From: Gloeophyllum trabeum ATCC 11539
Taxonomy: Eukaryota > Basidiomycota > Agaricomycetes > Gloeophyllales > Gloeophyllaceae
DNA length: 64,000 bases
Reading direction: 5' to 3'
Assembly (NCBI RefSeq): GCF_000344685.1
Contig: NW_006920413.1
Span: forward strand, 191,154-255,153
Made by a program: the position numbers and the translations under genes. Under the pieces are notes generated by a model. That model searched no databases. It saw nothing but the letters and a program-made list of their open reading frames with translations, and was not told the origin of the DNA. Positions 1 through 10,828 of the stretch are shown piece by piece. Within the stretch, counting starts at the first letter, position 1; each line of letters opens with the position of its first letter.

Positions 1-1313
1 TGCAGTCACAATCGAGCCAGTGAGTATGGATGTGCACAACTTACTTGAAGGTAACGCGTGCTTCGTCTCGAGCGCCTCGCGCTTGGTAGGTTTGGTAGGG
101 GCAGTCACTGTGAATCGCGGCAAGCGAGTTTAAAAAGCAGAAACGTGATAATATACCAGCAGGCATGAAAATACGTACGTTTGGGCGACACGGTAAGCGC
201 CTCAAGATACTGTGTATCGGTGGTCTGCGAGTCCAGTGCTCCACCTAATCCAAATTGACTGTTTATAAAGATGTGTTTGATGAGCGAACGGAGGCAATGG
301 ACTACAGAACCGCGAACAGACTTACAGGGCGGTGAGAACACCGCATGTATCGCTCGCCGAGCGTCGTGGCCGTTTGCGCGCCAATGGAGACAAGGCGGGC
401 CAGTCATCGTATGCCTGAGTGGGGGTGTATTCATCTTGGGAGTCCTCCATGGGCAGCAGAGTGTGAGGAATGTCGTATATTAGACCGTTATGTCGCGCTC
501 TGGTGCTTTGGAACGTGTCGTGTCGTGTCGCGTCGCGTCGCGTCATGCCGCGTTTTGCATCTCAGCAGGCATGGTTTCGTACGGGACTCCATGGACAATG
601 GGTAGATATGCAAATCGACGTGAGAAGGACGTTCGAGGCCCAACGTTGCTCCAACGTCAGAGCATGGTCGTGGCGACGTGTCCCATGCATAACTCGGAGG
701 CTGTGTCATAACATTGATCTTTTGTCCGGCATGCATGCCGACGGTTGTCTCTCACAACCTCATAGCTACGTAGGCTCACTTAGACGTTGTAAAAACAACT
801 GACCCCTCCGGTGGTGTATGCCGCTGGCTTTACGCTTTTCATGCCTTATTAGGCAGGTGGGGCTCTTATTCGGACACATGATGCCGACGATGGCAGGCGG
901 TGACGCTCGCGACTTGTTGCAGTCACCTGATATGTGATGCGTGACGCCCGACGCGCTTCGACGCGTCAGTACCTATGACTCTGAGCTATGTCGGACCCAT
1001 TCCATTCCAAAGGTTCAAAATCCCTGATATTCAAACAACAGATGATATATAAAATGTAAGCTACTTTGACAAACGTGAAACTACATAAGACGCAGATAAC
1101 ACACACTGATACGCCATATGGTCCTTTAGACCCAGAATGTTAATACAACAACCACAGCACACAAGTATCACAATAGATAAAGCACGAAGGATAGGGCATA
1201 ATGGATGAGACTTAAACAATGAATTGGAACAGGAACACAAGAAATCATCCGAGACAAAACGCCTCGTCATGGAGAAATAGGAATCAGCTCTCGCCCTTCA
1301 GTATACAACCATT
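1..1313. other. Intergenic, no gene recognised
   Basis: Short overlapping open frames only, none with convincing composition or splice structure. It lies downstream of the minus-strand gene ending at 1314 and probably contains its terminator. A pentamer run at 515-544 is listed separately. Confidence 0.5.
515..544. repeat. Pentanucleotide run (GTGTC/GCGTC)
   Basis: Six consecutive 5-bp units: three GTGTC-type followed by three GCGTC-type. It is a small microsatellite in non-coding sequence with no visible function. Confidence 0.7.
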
Positions 1314-3211
1314 TTATTTCCTAGCGCCCTTTTGCGCATCGAGTAGCCTCTGGGAGGGAGTCTTGCTTCTGCGCGGTCTGGATCCTCCTGTAGTTGAATC
1401 CAAAGGCAATTCGGTCGCCACCGCGAGGGACGATGAAGACGGTACCGGTGCATCTCCTTCAGTCTGCTGCTCGCTTTGATCTGACTTGACTCTACGCCGA
1501 GCAGTAGCACCTTGTCCATGCTTCTTCTTCGTACTCGCCGCCCTGGAACGCTTGTTCTGCTTTACATCGGAGGCCTGGCTTGGCTCCGCAGCCACCTGTC
1601 CGGCTGCAGTATTTCTAGGCGCCGTAGAGTTCTCAGCAGGTCCGGCCTTCTTTCCCCCTCGTTTTGCCTTCGTTGGTGCTTTCCCCGCGAGCTTTGGCGG
1701 TTCGGGCTCTTCAGCCGCCGACGTATCTTTCTGAACTATACCGCCCTCCTCAGCGCAAGCTTTCTCCACGGGTGGCGCCTTTGACTTTTTGTTGCCACTA
1801 CGCTTCGTACCAGATCCGCCTTTCGTTATTTGTAGCTTCTCATTCGGCTCTGCCTCTACTTCAGGCTGCAGAGCAACTTGATGCCCCTCCTCCGCTTTAT
1901 CCGTGACTGTGGGAGGAGGACCTGGGACCTCTTTCTTCCGTCCCTTTTTCACTTCTTTGGGCTTGCTAGCGGGCTGGTCCTGTACTCCCTTCTCTACCGC
2001 GGCACTTTCACCGGTCTCAGACGCCTTACGAGCGAGAGCGATCTCGGATGAGGAATCTGCCACCTTTTTGGCAGAGGGTGCAGATTCCCCTACGGGTGGA
2101 ACCAAGCGTACGGTCCTCCCCCCAAGTGTAGACAGTGGCTTTACGGGCCTGGAATGTTGAACCTTGGGGTCAGATTTGTGCTGGGAGACGGGAGGTGACG
2201 AGGGCTGTGCATCCTCTTCCTGACGGGGTGCCTGGTCTGCGCTTTGAGAAGAGGGAGGGACGTTCTCCTTAGTGGGTCCTGATGTACCAAAAGCGTCAGG
2301 ACCAACGGGGGCGTCAGCGACCGATATGGCTGCGATTGGTTCTTCTTCGTCGCCATCAGTTGGTGGATTCGAGAGCGCCGGCTGCTCTTCTGCGATGCTC
2401 GCGCCCTTTGCTAGACGGCTGGATCTTCTTTTGGGAGCCTGTAACTCCTTTTGCCTCTTTTTCGGAGGAGCCACTGATTTACTCTCCGTTTCCTCTTCAG
2501 CAACAGCGCCGCGTTTCTTTGTGGACGTCTTGCGTACATCTGTGGACTCCATATACCACGACACAGGTGCTAGTCCCTGAGATCGGGATATTTGGTGATT
2601 GACGAGGCTGGAAATGTCATTCACTTCGATCCCAGAGGTCGGATTGAGAATGCGGTCAAGTGCTGGATGAGACGGGCTAATCAGTCACCACGCTAGTCGC
2701 AGATATAATGAGTATACACACTGAGCTCCCTGAGCACGCACTCCAGCGTAGTAGACCTCACAGAGATATGCCACACTTTCCAGTGAGCCAACCAACGCGG
2801 GGTGCGCAGAACTTCTAGTGCCGCTAACGCGAATAAACGCTGGTCTTGAGGAGGCGGCGGAAGTTGCTTCAAATCCTCCTCCATTCTCTCAATGGACTCA
2901 TTGCCTTTAATAAGTGGGACCTCTCGGCATACGTTCAACCACTGCTGGACTTCGGGATGGAACACTGTCCAGCGCCCGCCAGTCATCCAGGGTGGAATGG
3001 AGGGCATGGGTTCACCGAGACTATGATGAGCTTGTGCGTATAAGAACCCCGGGGTTATGGACCGTTCCGGCTGTGGATGTGGGTCCACAGCATTGTTGCG
3101 AGACCCTCGGCGCGTTGACGGCGTTGGCAATCCACCTGGCGCATCCTGGAATTCACCCTCCTCCGCTTCATTTCTCGCTATTAGCTCCGCCGCCTGCAAA
3201 AGAATATCCAT
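1314..3211 (-). CDS. Lysine-rich orphan family protein, paralogue A
   Basis: Function unknown. I join exon 3211-2722 to exon 2662-1314 with a phase-1 intron, giving about 612 aa. The N-terminal 200 residues look folded: a HPEVQQW motif near residue 85, then a hydrophobic segment with the pattern RWLAHWKVW near residue 140, then a short block ending in APVSWY. The remaining 400 residues are low-complexity, rich in Lys, Glu, Pro and Ser, with many basic clusters typical of disordered nuclear proteins. The gene at 28406-30510 has the same order of blocks (HPAIQKW, PAHWLIW, VPRAWY), the same kind of tail and an intron at the matching place in the same phase. The two are therefore paralogues. I see no catalytic motif. 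The intron boundaries are inferred by comparing the two copies. Confidence 0.7.
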
Positions 3212-3230
3212 AATTAAAGTATAAGCTTGT

Positions 3231-3731
3231 TTATTGAGCTTCGTTATCCAGGTGATACCCCAGAGGTGGTTGTTGGACGGTGTGGCTAACCCCGAGCAGT
3301 GCTTTCGTGGACGGTGAAATCGTACGCTGAACAGATCGGTAATGAGTAGATAATAAGATATCAGTATTTGTAGCCCAGTAGATCAAAGCTGAGGCATGTA
3401 GAATGGGAGTGTATGGATGTGGCTGGGAAGAGAGGGAGGAACGAACAACAGCAGTATCCCCGCCACAGGAAGCGTGGAAATAGCATCCAAATATGGTATC
3501 GCCTCCTACCCTATGCACGCTTTGTTCTACGTTGACGACGCTGGGGACTGGCATCGGCTGCAATTCATGGATTAAATTACTCATATTGTTTTTCATCCAC
3601 GTTAGTGTGGTGATGGAGGCTGAGAGCTGTCCGTCTACTGTGGCTCCCACGTTGTGGGCATCCTTCGGAACCAGATTTTTAGCCCTGCGCTTCAATTTCA
3701 GCAACATCCCCACGGTGGTCGACTCGTACAT
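3231..3731 (-). CDS. Possible hypothetical protein
   Basis: An open frame of 166 codons from an ATG at 3731, extending upstream without an in-frame ATG, stops 20 bp before the start of the next minus-strand gene. Its length is unusual for chance in this composition, but I recognise no domain and codon use is not clearly coding. It could equally be leader sequence of the downstream gene. An upstream exon ending near 3773 is possible. Confidence 0.28.
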   Translation of the reverse strand: MYESTTVGMLLKLKRRAKNLVPKDAHNVGATVDGQLSASITTLTWMKNNMSNLIHELQPMPVPSVVNVEQSVHRVGGDTIFGCYFHASCGGDTAVVRSSLSSQPHPYTPILHASALIYWATNTDILLSTHYRSVQRTISPSTKALLGVSHTVQQPPLGYHLDNEAQ

Positions 3732-4114
3732 GGTGCGTCGTTGGCAATACTCGTTACGAGCGATGTGGCACACCTCGCATACTGCTAGTCAGTGCTTCAT
3801 GACTGAGGGGAAGCTCTGATGAGCATATTTACTGTCATTATCGAGACTACGAAGATTGTTGTAGGCCTTAGGCCTGTGTGAACATCCCTCGAGCAGGTGA
3901 TAATCGCAGCCAAACAATTCGTCCCCAGAGGCGACAAGAGGTTAATGCTCACGATATGCAGTCTTTTAGGGGAAGGATGTGATGCACGCCTAAGACTTAA
4001 GCGAATGTATAAAGATCCACAATATAGTACAATTAGAACCAGAAAAGAGCGACTGGGAAGAATGAGAAGAGCTTCTATCACAGGCCCATCAATTTCATCG
4101 CCTTAAGATACGGA

Positions 4115-4880
4115 TTATTTCAGCTGGAGCTTCAGTTGGGCCAGCCTTCTCCTGCGCTCAACTAATAAGTAGCTCACTATGGCGGACTGAGCATAAGTAC
4201 CGGGGGAAGGATACAGACAACATGTTTACCCACCGATTATCCTGTCCATGGCTTCGAGATCCTTCTCTTTGCTCCCCTCCGGCTGAATTACCTCAGGTCT
4301 GAGCTCGAGTACGGCATGCTTCGACATGCGGAATACCCAGAAATGCCGCTTGTGCGGTTTGAAGTTTGCTACGGGTTTCTCAGGGTCTCCGGGCTTGATC
4401 ATCTAGCGACGGGATATGTTCGGAAAAGATCTTAAAGAGCGAAGACGAATTTTGTCTTACCTGCAACCGCCGCCTATGCGTCTTCCACCTGAGCTCCTCG
4501 CCGGGCACAGCGGGGAACGTGCCGGCTACTTTCTCATGCTCGTAGTTAATAAAGTCCTCTTCCCTAATCCATTCCCCCTCTCCGCCCTCCTCCCGCTGCT
4601 TCTCCTCTTCTGGTCCCCGCGCCAGGCCATCGCCAGGCTCGCGACCGAACCGCACCCAGACACCCTTCTCTTTGTTCTCGACGCCCTTAATCCGAGCGAC
4701 GAGGTTCATGGCGCGAGACTCTTTGTCTAGGCGGAAGATCTTGGTCACATCGGGGTGCCAGAAGCGGGTGACGATCTCGTAGTAGATGGTGTCGTTGTCT
4801 ATTGACACGGTGGTGTTCCGCAGGGAGTTGCAGGTGAAGGTGAGGCGGTAGGGAGGGGCGGGCTTGGGAGGCGGCGGCAT
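4115..4880 (-). CDS. DUF6593 domain protein
   Basis: Three exons (4880-4461, 4402-4230, 4172-4115) give 216 aa. The start is an ATG opening a short Pro-rich stretch (MPPPPKPAPPY). The DUF6593 pattern is clear: a beta-rich beginning (LTFTCNSLRNTTVSI, TIYYEIVTRFWHPDVTKI), RWKTHRRRLQ in the middle, then FKPHKRHFWVFRMSKHAVLE and a C-terminal VERRRRLAQLKLQ helix. DUF6593 proteins are abundant in Basidiomycota and have a tubby-like beta fold; no function is established. No signal peptide or membrane segment is present. The last exon is only 58 nt and would be missed by open-frame searches. A TATA-like element lies about 145 bp upstream of the ATG. Confidence 0.85.
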
Positions 4881-5700
4881 TATGATTCAGGAAACGTGAG
4901 CGAATGACGAGGCAAGCGAGGGTTCGAGAGCTGGTGATCGCTGTCGCAGACAAAAGCGAATGAGCTAGTCTTGACGTGCGCGAGGTCGTCCGTGCTAACC
5001 GAGAGCCGCTCAAGGGAGGAGGCCATTTATATAGTCGACGGCGCACCATACTTGGCGCAACATCCCACAAGCCTAAGCCACCCATCAAACAGGACGTGAG
5101 AATTCGCTGTAGGCCCTGGGACATCGGACACAGGCTATGTACGATAGCCGGCAGGGGAAGGCGATGTGTGTGCGAGCTTGACCATCAAGTGTCCGACCGG
5201 AAGAGAGGTTCCCAGAGAGCGGATGTGAGCAAGGCGCAAAAATAGCGTCTTTTAGGAGACTCATCGGTGGAGAAGCTATTGTGGCTGTGTTATACTCCTA
5301 CCGATAGCGCTCCAGTAGCCTTCAGGTGTGGGATCCTGTGTGTCGGTATTCAGGTTGCGTCGTTGACCGGGTATTAAATACGGGAACACGATGATTGTTT
5401 CTCACCATATCAATGGGTTCACTGGGAAGATGTAAACCGAGAAGCTTAAAGAAACGGCCGTTGCTAGCGGGATCTGGCCCCTCCATAAGATGTCTCTATC
5501 CCATCGACCGCGAGTGCAGCGGAGGGTACCTAGAGGGGAGGTGTCTGCCAGAGTCTCACCAATAATCAGAGAAACCCGCAGCCCGCGGATCGTTCTAGCA
5601 ATGCCTTCACGCCTGTCGACCATTTGGCAATCATCAGCGCATCAATACTTATACCATCTGCCAGACACAAATAAAAAATGAACAGTACGGAAACGGCACA
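4881..5700. other. Intergenic between DUF6593 gene and the 3' end of COG3
   Basis: It contains the promoter of the minus-strand DUF6593 gene and the 3' flank of COG3. No gene is seen. Confidence 0.5.
5025..5033 (-). promoter_or_regulatory. TATA-like element of the DUF6593 gene
   Basis: TATATAAAT reads on the minus strand 145 bp before the ATG at 4880, a usual distance for a fungal TATA box plus leader. Confidence 0.45.
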
Positions 5701-8700
5701 TCATTTTTGCTCTCCGCCACTCGCGATCTCCCTCAACATCTCCCGCACACTCTCCGCGCCCATTACCTCGCCCCTTAACGCACCCGCATACAGCCCCCAG
5801 ACCATATCCCTGAACTCCGCATACGCATCCACGATCCTATCCGTCGCATGCCCCACCAGCACCTCCACCGTCTTATCGTCCTCCAGGTACAACCTCATCC
5901 TCGCGACGCCCGCCCGGAAATCACGGTGACACGCGAGGTGGAACTCGCGCTGGATCTCGGCGGCGGCCTGCTCCGTTGGTATCGTGGCGGACGGGCTCGG
6001 AGGCGCGTTGGACTGCACCTTGCGCGCGGCGGAGTACGCGCGCACTTGCGCGACGAATCTCTGGAACGAGGCGGCGATGGGATCGGAGAGGAGGCTGATG
6101 ACTTCTTCGCACGCCTTCTTCAGGTCGGCGTCGATTCCCTGCACATACCCAAACGCGTAAGTAGCTGCATAGAGACAGAGAAATGGGGGTAAGAGTTACC
6201 TGCCGCGCGTCGGTCATGCCCTGATCCGCTTGGGGCAGCCCGAGGCTCGCGAACAAGCTGGCAGGCAACAGACTCGACGTCCTATTCACCACGCTCGCAA
6301 ACGCGTCTACAGTCGTCCTCAGCATCTCCTTCGCCTCACCCTACTCATTTCACCGTAAAACAAACGCACCTCCGATATAATCTCCGCCGCCGCCCGAACT
6401 ACCCCCAACCCCCAAATCCTTGCCCCTCAAATCGAGGCTCACCGTCATCTCCTTGAGAATGAGCAAGTGCCGCACAAGGAAGAGCTGCGCGTCCAGCGGG
6501 CCCGGGGGCGCGTTGTTCCGCGCTTTGATCAGCTCGGACGCGGAGACGAGGGACTGGCGGCACAACCCAATGGCTTCCTGCGCGATGTCTTCGAATATCG
6601 CAGGCTGTATACGGTGTGTCGTTAGGTTTGATAGATGCGCATTGAATGTGGATAGACCGGTGGATAGTGATAGGAAGAGCGTACTATCCCAGGACCGAGT
6701 CCAGACCCGGAGCGAGGAGCACGAAAGGGCAGGAAGAAGGGAAGGAAAACAGTAGCGTAACCCGCACCTTGACGAAATTATGCAGCTGCGAGAGCACCCA
6801 CGCCGTCTTCTGCACCGTCGGGTACCACGTCTCCCTCCTCTGGACACCCGCCACCTGGCTGAACAGCTCGCTCACGCTCTCCTTCTCCCTCACTGTGATT
6901 TCATTCCCGCTGCCCGCGCCGTTCCTCGGTCCTGCTCGTCTGTCAGCTCTAGGCCCATACCCACCGCGTAACCAGGGAAGATATCGGGCAGGGGAGGAAA
7001 AGAGGAAAAGAGGGAAAAGGGAAGAAGGGAAACGAGACAACGCACCCAACAGCCGATCCGGCCACGCCAGATCCTCGGGCTTCGGCACATAATACCTCAC
7101 CTCGCTCTGAATAACGCTCTGCGCCTTGAAAAACAACCTCGTCTGCGCGTCCTGCAGGACCATCTGCAGCAAGTAGGCAATATGCAGTCTCCCGAGCCCT
7201 TTCCTTCTTCTCCGTTCGCCTGGGGTGCCGAAGGTCAGCTGTCCCTCCTCGTTATCATCGGAGTCGGAGTCAGAGTTATATGCGGAGGAGGGGGAATCGG
7301 GATGGGAAAGGGAGGAGGGGGAGGAAGGGAGGGAGGGCACGTCGAGGACCATGAGCGCCTGCAGCACCGTGCACACCTCGCAGAGCACCGTGAGGCGCGG
7401 CTCGTGCAGGATGCGCGGGCGGAGGTCGTCGTAGAGATAGTCGCACAGGTTCTCGAGGTACGCGCTATACGACCGCCGCCCATCCGTCCCAATTAGCGTT
7501 AGTCGAAGTGCGTATGATATATCGTGTCGAAGTGCGTATGACGTGTCGTGTCGAGAGGCGCGTATATCAAAGATGATGGTCAGCTCGTGTGAGGCGGAGG
7601 GACGGGAAAGGGGGCACGCACTAGAGCTGGTCCTCCCCCGAGTTGAAAAATGCGCGGAAGAGCTCGAATTCGTCGATGCACAGCTGCTTGAGGTAGCTGC
7701 ACCCCGCCCTCGTCTTTCCACACCGACCAATGCAAGCATAAATCAGCACTGCTCCTCAAACCGCGATGGAACCGAATAAAAGGCGGGTGCGATATGGGGA
7801 TGGTGACGGGGTAGGATGTGCAAGAACGGGAACGCCTGGGTAGGACGTATCCCAGCTGGACACGCAGGATGACGCGGGAATGGAAGGTCCTTCTCTCTCG
7901 TTCTTCCTGTGTGTCCAGCTGCGGACCGTCCTCGTACCCTCACATACCCGGCAACCCTACCCTCACCCTTCCCGTCCCACGCACCCTTCCCCCGACCCAA
8001 TACAAACAGACACTCACCAACTCCACGAGCTCCGTCCGCCCCGGATCCAGTCCCTTCATCTCCTCCACCATCCTCGGCACCAGCAACCCCCTGCGCGCGC
8101 CAAAGTACGCCTGATGACATTCGCCCAGCAAGGCGGAGAGCTCGGCGGGGTGCGCGCGGGCGCGGCGCTCGAGCTCCCCCAGGAGGGGACGCAGGTGCGG
8201 GGAGAGCGAGCGGAAGCGGGTGTAGAGGAGGTGGGTTTGGGCTGTTGTGGATACGTCCTGTTCGCGGTGTAGAAGGGAACGGGAAGAAAATAATGCGTTA
8301 GTTCATTCAGGTGGATATATGGCGCGAACGACGGTAATGCCACGGGTGAGGAAAGTGAGGGAAATATAGATAGGCGTACCTGGGAGGATATGCGCTTGGT
8401 GATGTCCGCCGTGAGCGCCTTGAGTGAGCCGACGAAGTACATGCGGATGAGCGTCATCGCGCGCGTGAGGCACTGCTGGAAGCGCAGGAGGTAGATCTCC
8501 GCTTCTTTGAAGTGTCTCTGATGGTTTCACAGGCGTATCAAACAACACGGATATGAGATAAGGAGGAGAAGAATAGGTTGGAGGGGTGCGTACGTGCTGG
8601 CGGAGGTACTCGATGCAGATATCCACGCGCTCGACCATGTACAGGAAGTCGGTCTGGAGGACGAGGCTCTCCCCGGGGTGGTTCAGCATCCGCGTCGCGT

Positions 8701-9443
8701 GCTCGAGCTCCTGAAAGTACTCAAGGCGCTCGCCGATCGCCTCCGTGACCTCAATCAACCGATCCTGTCCCCCGCATCAGCCTCTCCCAACCGCATACAA
8801 CCAACGCATACGCACCCGGTCCTCCAACAGCCGCTCACACGCCTCCTTCAAACTCCGCCCGCCCTCCTCCACGCTCCTCCACTCACCCAGCATACCCTCC
8901 ACCTCATCCTCCACCTCGCCCACCCGCGCCAGCAGCCTGTCGCACGTCTGCAGATGCTCGCCCAGCTGTGCGAGGTGCGCGCGGAAGTGCGCCTCCTGTG
9001 CGTGCGCGACGGAGCGGTCGACGAGCGCGAACCAGTCGTAAAACTGCTGGGGCGTCGTGATGGGCGCGTGCGGGAGGAGGGAGGACGTGGCGGCGTGGGC
9101 GGGGCGCGGGGTGGGCGGGCGCGAGGAGGACGCGGCGCGCGGTTTGAGATTACGGAGGGCAGATGTGGGCGTGGATGGGCGGGAGGGGGCGTCGTCGATG
9201 CTGAACTTGTGTGTGTATGCAGTGTGCGCGATGACCCGTCATCCGAGCGGGCAAACGCACCTTGAGCGGGAGCGGCACACGCTCGCACGCAGCTTTTACG
9301 GCGTTGACGCTCTTGAGCTCGAGCTCGCCCAGCGGCGCTTTGGCCTCCCATTCCTCGAGTGTGATCGTCGGTTTGGGATGCGGGGAGGGCGCGTTGACCG
9401 TTGGCGTCGCGGTGCGCCGGATGGCGGATGGTCTGGACGTCAT
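5701..9443 (-). CDS. COG3: Conserved oligomeric Golgi complex subunit 3 (Sec34)
   Basis: COG3 belongs to lobe A of the COG complex, which tethers retrograde vesicles at the Golgi. I count eleven exons, roughly 9443-9261, 9205-8816, 8764-8594, 8517-8380, 8257-8018, 7713-7622, 7464-7046, 6892-6768, 6604-6370, about 6340-6200 and 6139-5701, giving about 860 aa. Diagnostic blocks in order: WEAKAPLGELE near the N-terminus, a heptad-rich coiled region, the GCSYLKQLCIDEFELF block, LCDYLYDDLRPRILHE, then ETWYPTVQKTAWVLSQLHNF and QLFLVRHLLILKEM. Size and order match fungal COG3. One intron (8017-7714) is long at 304 nt. The ninth to tenth exon junction (6370 to 6340) is not resolved: the obvious GTGCGT donor leaves the wrong phase, while a GTGAGC donor upstream would restore it but drop conserved residues. 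The neighbour TRS65 is divergent. Confidence 0.9.
7503..7541. repeat. Short direct repeat inside a COG3 intron
   Basis: TCGAAGTGCGTATGA occurs twice, 24 bp apart, inside the intron between exons 6 and 7 of COG3 and is followed by CGTGTC pentamers. It is probably replication slippage. Confidence 0.6.
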
Positions 9444-9741
9444 TAAACGTGTAGAAATAACTGTGAAGTATACTCAAGCTCCGACTTGGTAGAAGGCTTG
9501 TGAGGGATATCGGATTATGTGGTCATTAGAGCAACGCAAGCGTTCCCGTCCGCGAGCGTGCTGGAGGCAAGCGACAGGCAAAGGACAGGCAAAGTGGCGA
9601 AGTGGCGACGTGCAGCCGAAGTGCAGTGATGGTGTGGCGAAGCCGAGTTGTACTCTGAGACAAGTTACTATGTATACAATTGAAGGTACCTGAGACACGC
9701 AGTGCGCGCATGCCCTCCAGATCTGGTTGAGGCGACTGGGG

Positions 9742-10203
9742 CACTTTTACATACGTAGGGTCTATACACTCGCAGGTAATGGTTTAGACACTTGCAGGTA
9801 GTGCCATTGTCACACGGAGTACCGTACCCATTCGGATGAAGTGTCCTATGCACTTGCAGATAGTGCCTTCGACACTTGCATGAAGTGAGTTACACACTCG
9901 TATAAAATGTCCCATCCACTCGCAGGTAGTGCCTTCGACATTCGGATGAAGTGCCTTGTACACTTCCAGGCAGTGCCTTGGACACTTGCACAAATTCATT
10001 ATACACTGGTGCCTCAGACACCGCATTAAGTGTGCTATACACTTGGATCAAGTGCCTTGTACCCGTCGTTGCAGTGTATCAGACACGCCGATGAAGTGGC
10101 TTAGATACTTGCTCGAAGTGTAGCCACTTCCCCCATTGTATCTCCTAGGAGTGCCCTACGCACCTTTCAGTAGTGCCGTGCGCACGTCGAGTACAGTTTG
10201 GAA
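9742..10203. repeat. Degenerate 22-bp tandem array with internal dyads
   Basis: About 20 imperfect head-to-tail units with a period of 22 bp, each beginning CACTT or CACTC and carrying AAGTG or AGTGCC about ten bases later. Examples start at the CACTTGCAG copies in 9786-9920. Most units form a small inverted repeat (CACTT, five bases, AAGTG). The array fills the space between the divergent COG3 and TRS65 genes. Stops occur in the frames read through it and 22 is not a multiple of three, so it is not coding. It resembles an old minisatellite or a clustered protein-binding region. Confidence 0.8.
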
Positions 10204-10407
10204 GTATGCCGTTTGCTAGGGATTTGCTGTAATCCTGCGTGTTGCCCATCAGGCTTTCTTATTCAGCCACAAACATATCCCGATATGGACTCGTCACTTC
10301 TATTCCTGACAGTGTTTCACACGATTCACACACGACCTGAAGACTTCGATATCGATGTCTCTTTCTTATTATCTGTCTTCTGTGATATGAACCCGTTGGC
10401 AGTCCGA

Positions 10408-10415
10408 ATTATAAA
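10408..10415 (+). promoter_or_regulatory. TATA-like element upstream of TRS65
   Basis: TATAAATA lies on the plus strand about 420 bp before the TRS65 start and is followed by a pyrimidine-rich stretch (10440-10460) of the kind found at fungal transcription starts. The implied leader is long and may contain an intron. Confidence 0.4.
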
Positions 10416-10747
10416 TAGACGGCTGAGTCCTCCTGTAAATTATCCTCTCTTTTTTCCCCACCATCGCTGGTCTTGAGCTGCCGTCTGACTTCTGAGTATT
10501 GCCCACCCATTCCATTTTTCTTCTGTTCCCCGTTGGACTCGCAGACTTCAATTCGTCGAAGAGTACATTCACAAGTGAGTTCCAACCAAGGCCCGCCATC
10601 GAGTTCAAGATCGAGTCGTCGACTCCTGCGGAGTTTCCGACGTGGGAGGACAACTCGCTTGCACTGCTTCGCCCGCCCTGAGTTCGCCTCGCTTCGCCAC
10701 GTCTAGGCGGCATCGCGTTCCGACGCGGCGCGCTACCCACGACCGCC

Positions 10748-10783
10748 ATGTACACTTGCTGCTCGTCGTGTCCAACGGTCTAG
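10748..10783 (+). other. Upstream open reading frame in the TRS65 leader
   Basis: An ATG at 10748 opens an 11-residue frame rich in Cys and Ser that stops 45 bp before the TRS65 start. No ATG was noticed between the TATA-like element and this one. It could dampen translation of TRS65 if it is in the mature leader. Confidence 0.35.
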
Positions 10784-10828
10784 ACGCCCTCTTGGAAGAC
10801 GCTTATGAAGCAACTAGGGGGCTGAAGA

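Noticed and set aside
9784..10026. Cys/His-rich minus-strand frame across the 22-bp array
   Set aside because: The apparent peptide repeat follows from the DNA repeat; stops occur in every frame over the array.
9742..10203. CRISPR-like array
   Set aside because: Units are contiguous 22-bp degenerate repeats without spacers, in a eukaryotic genome.
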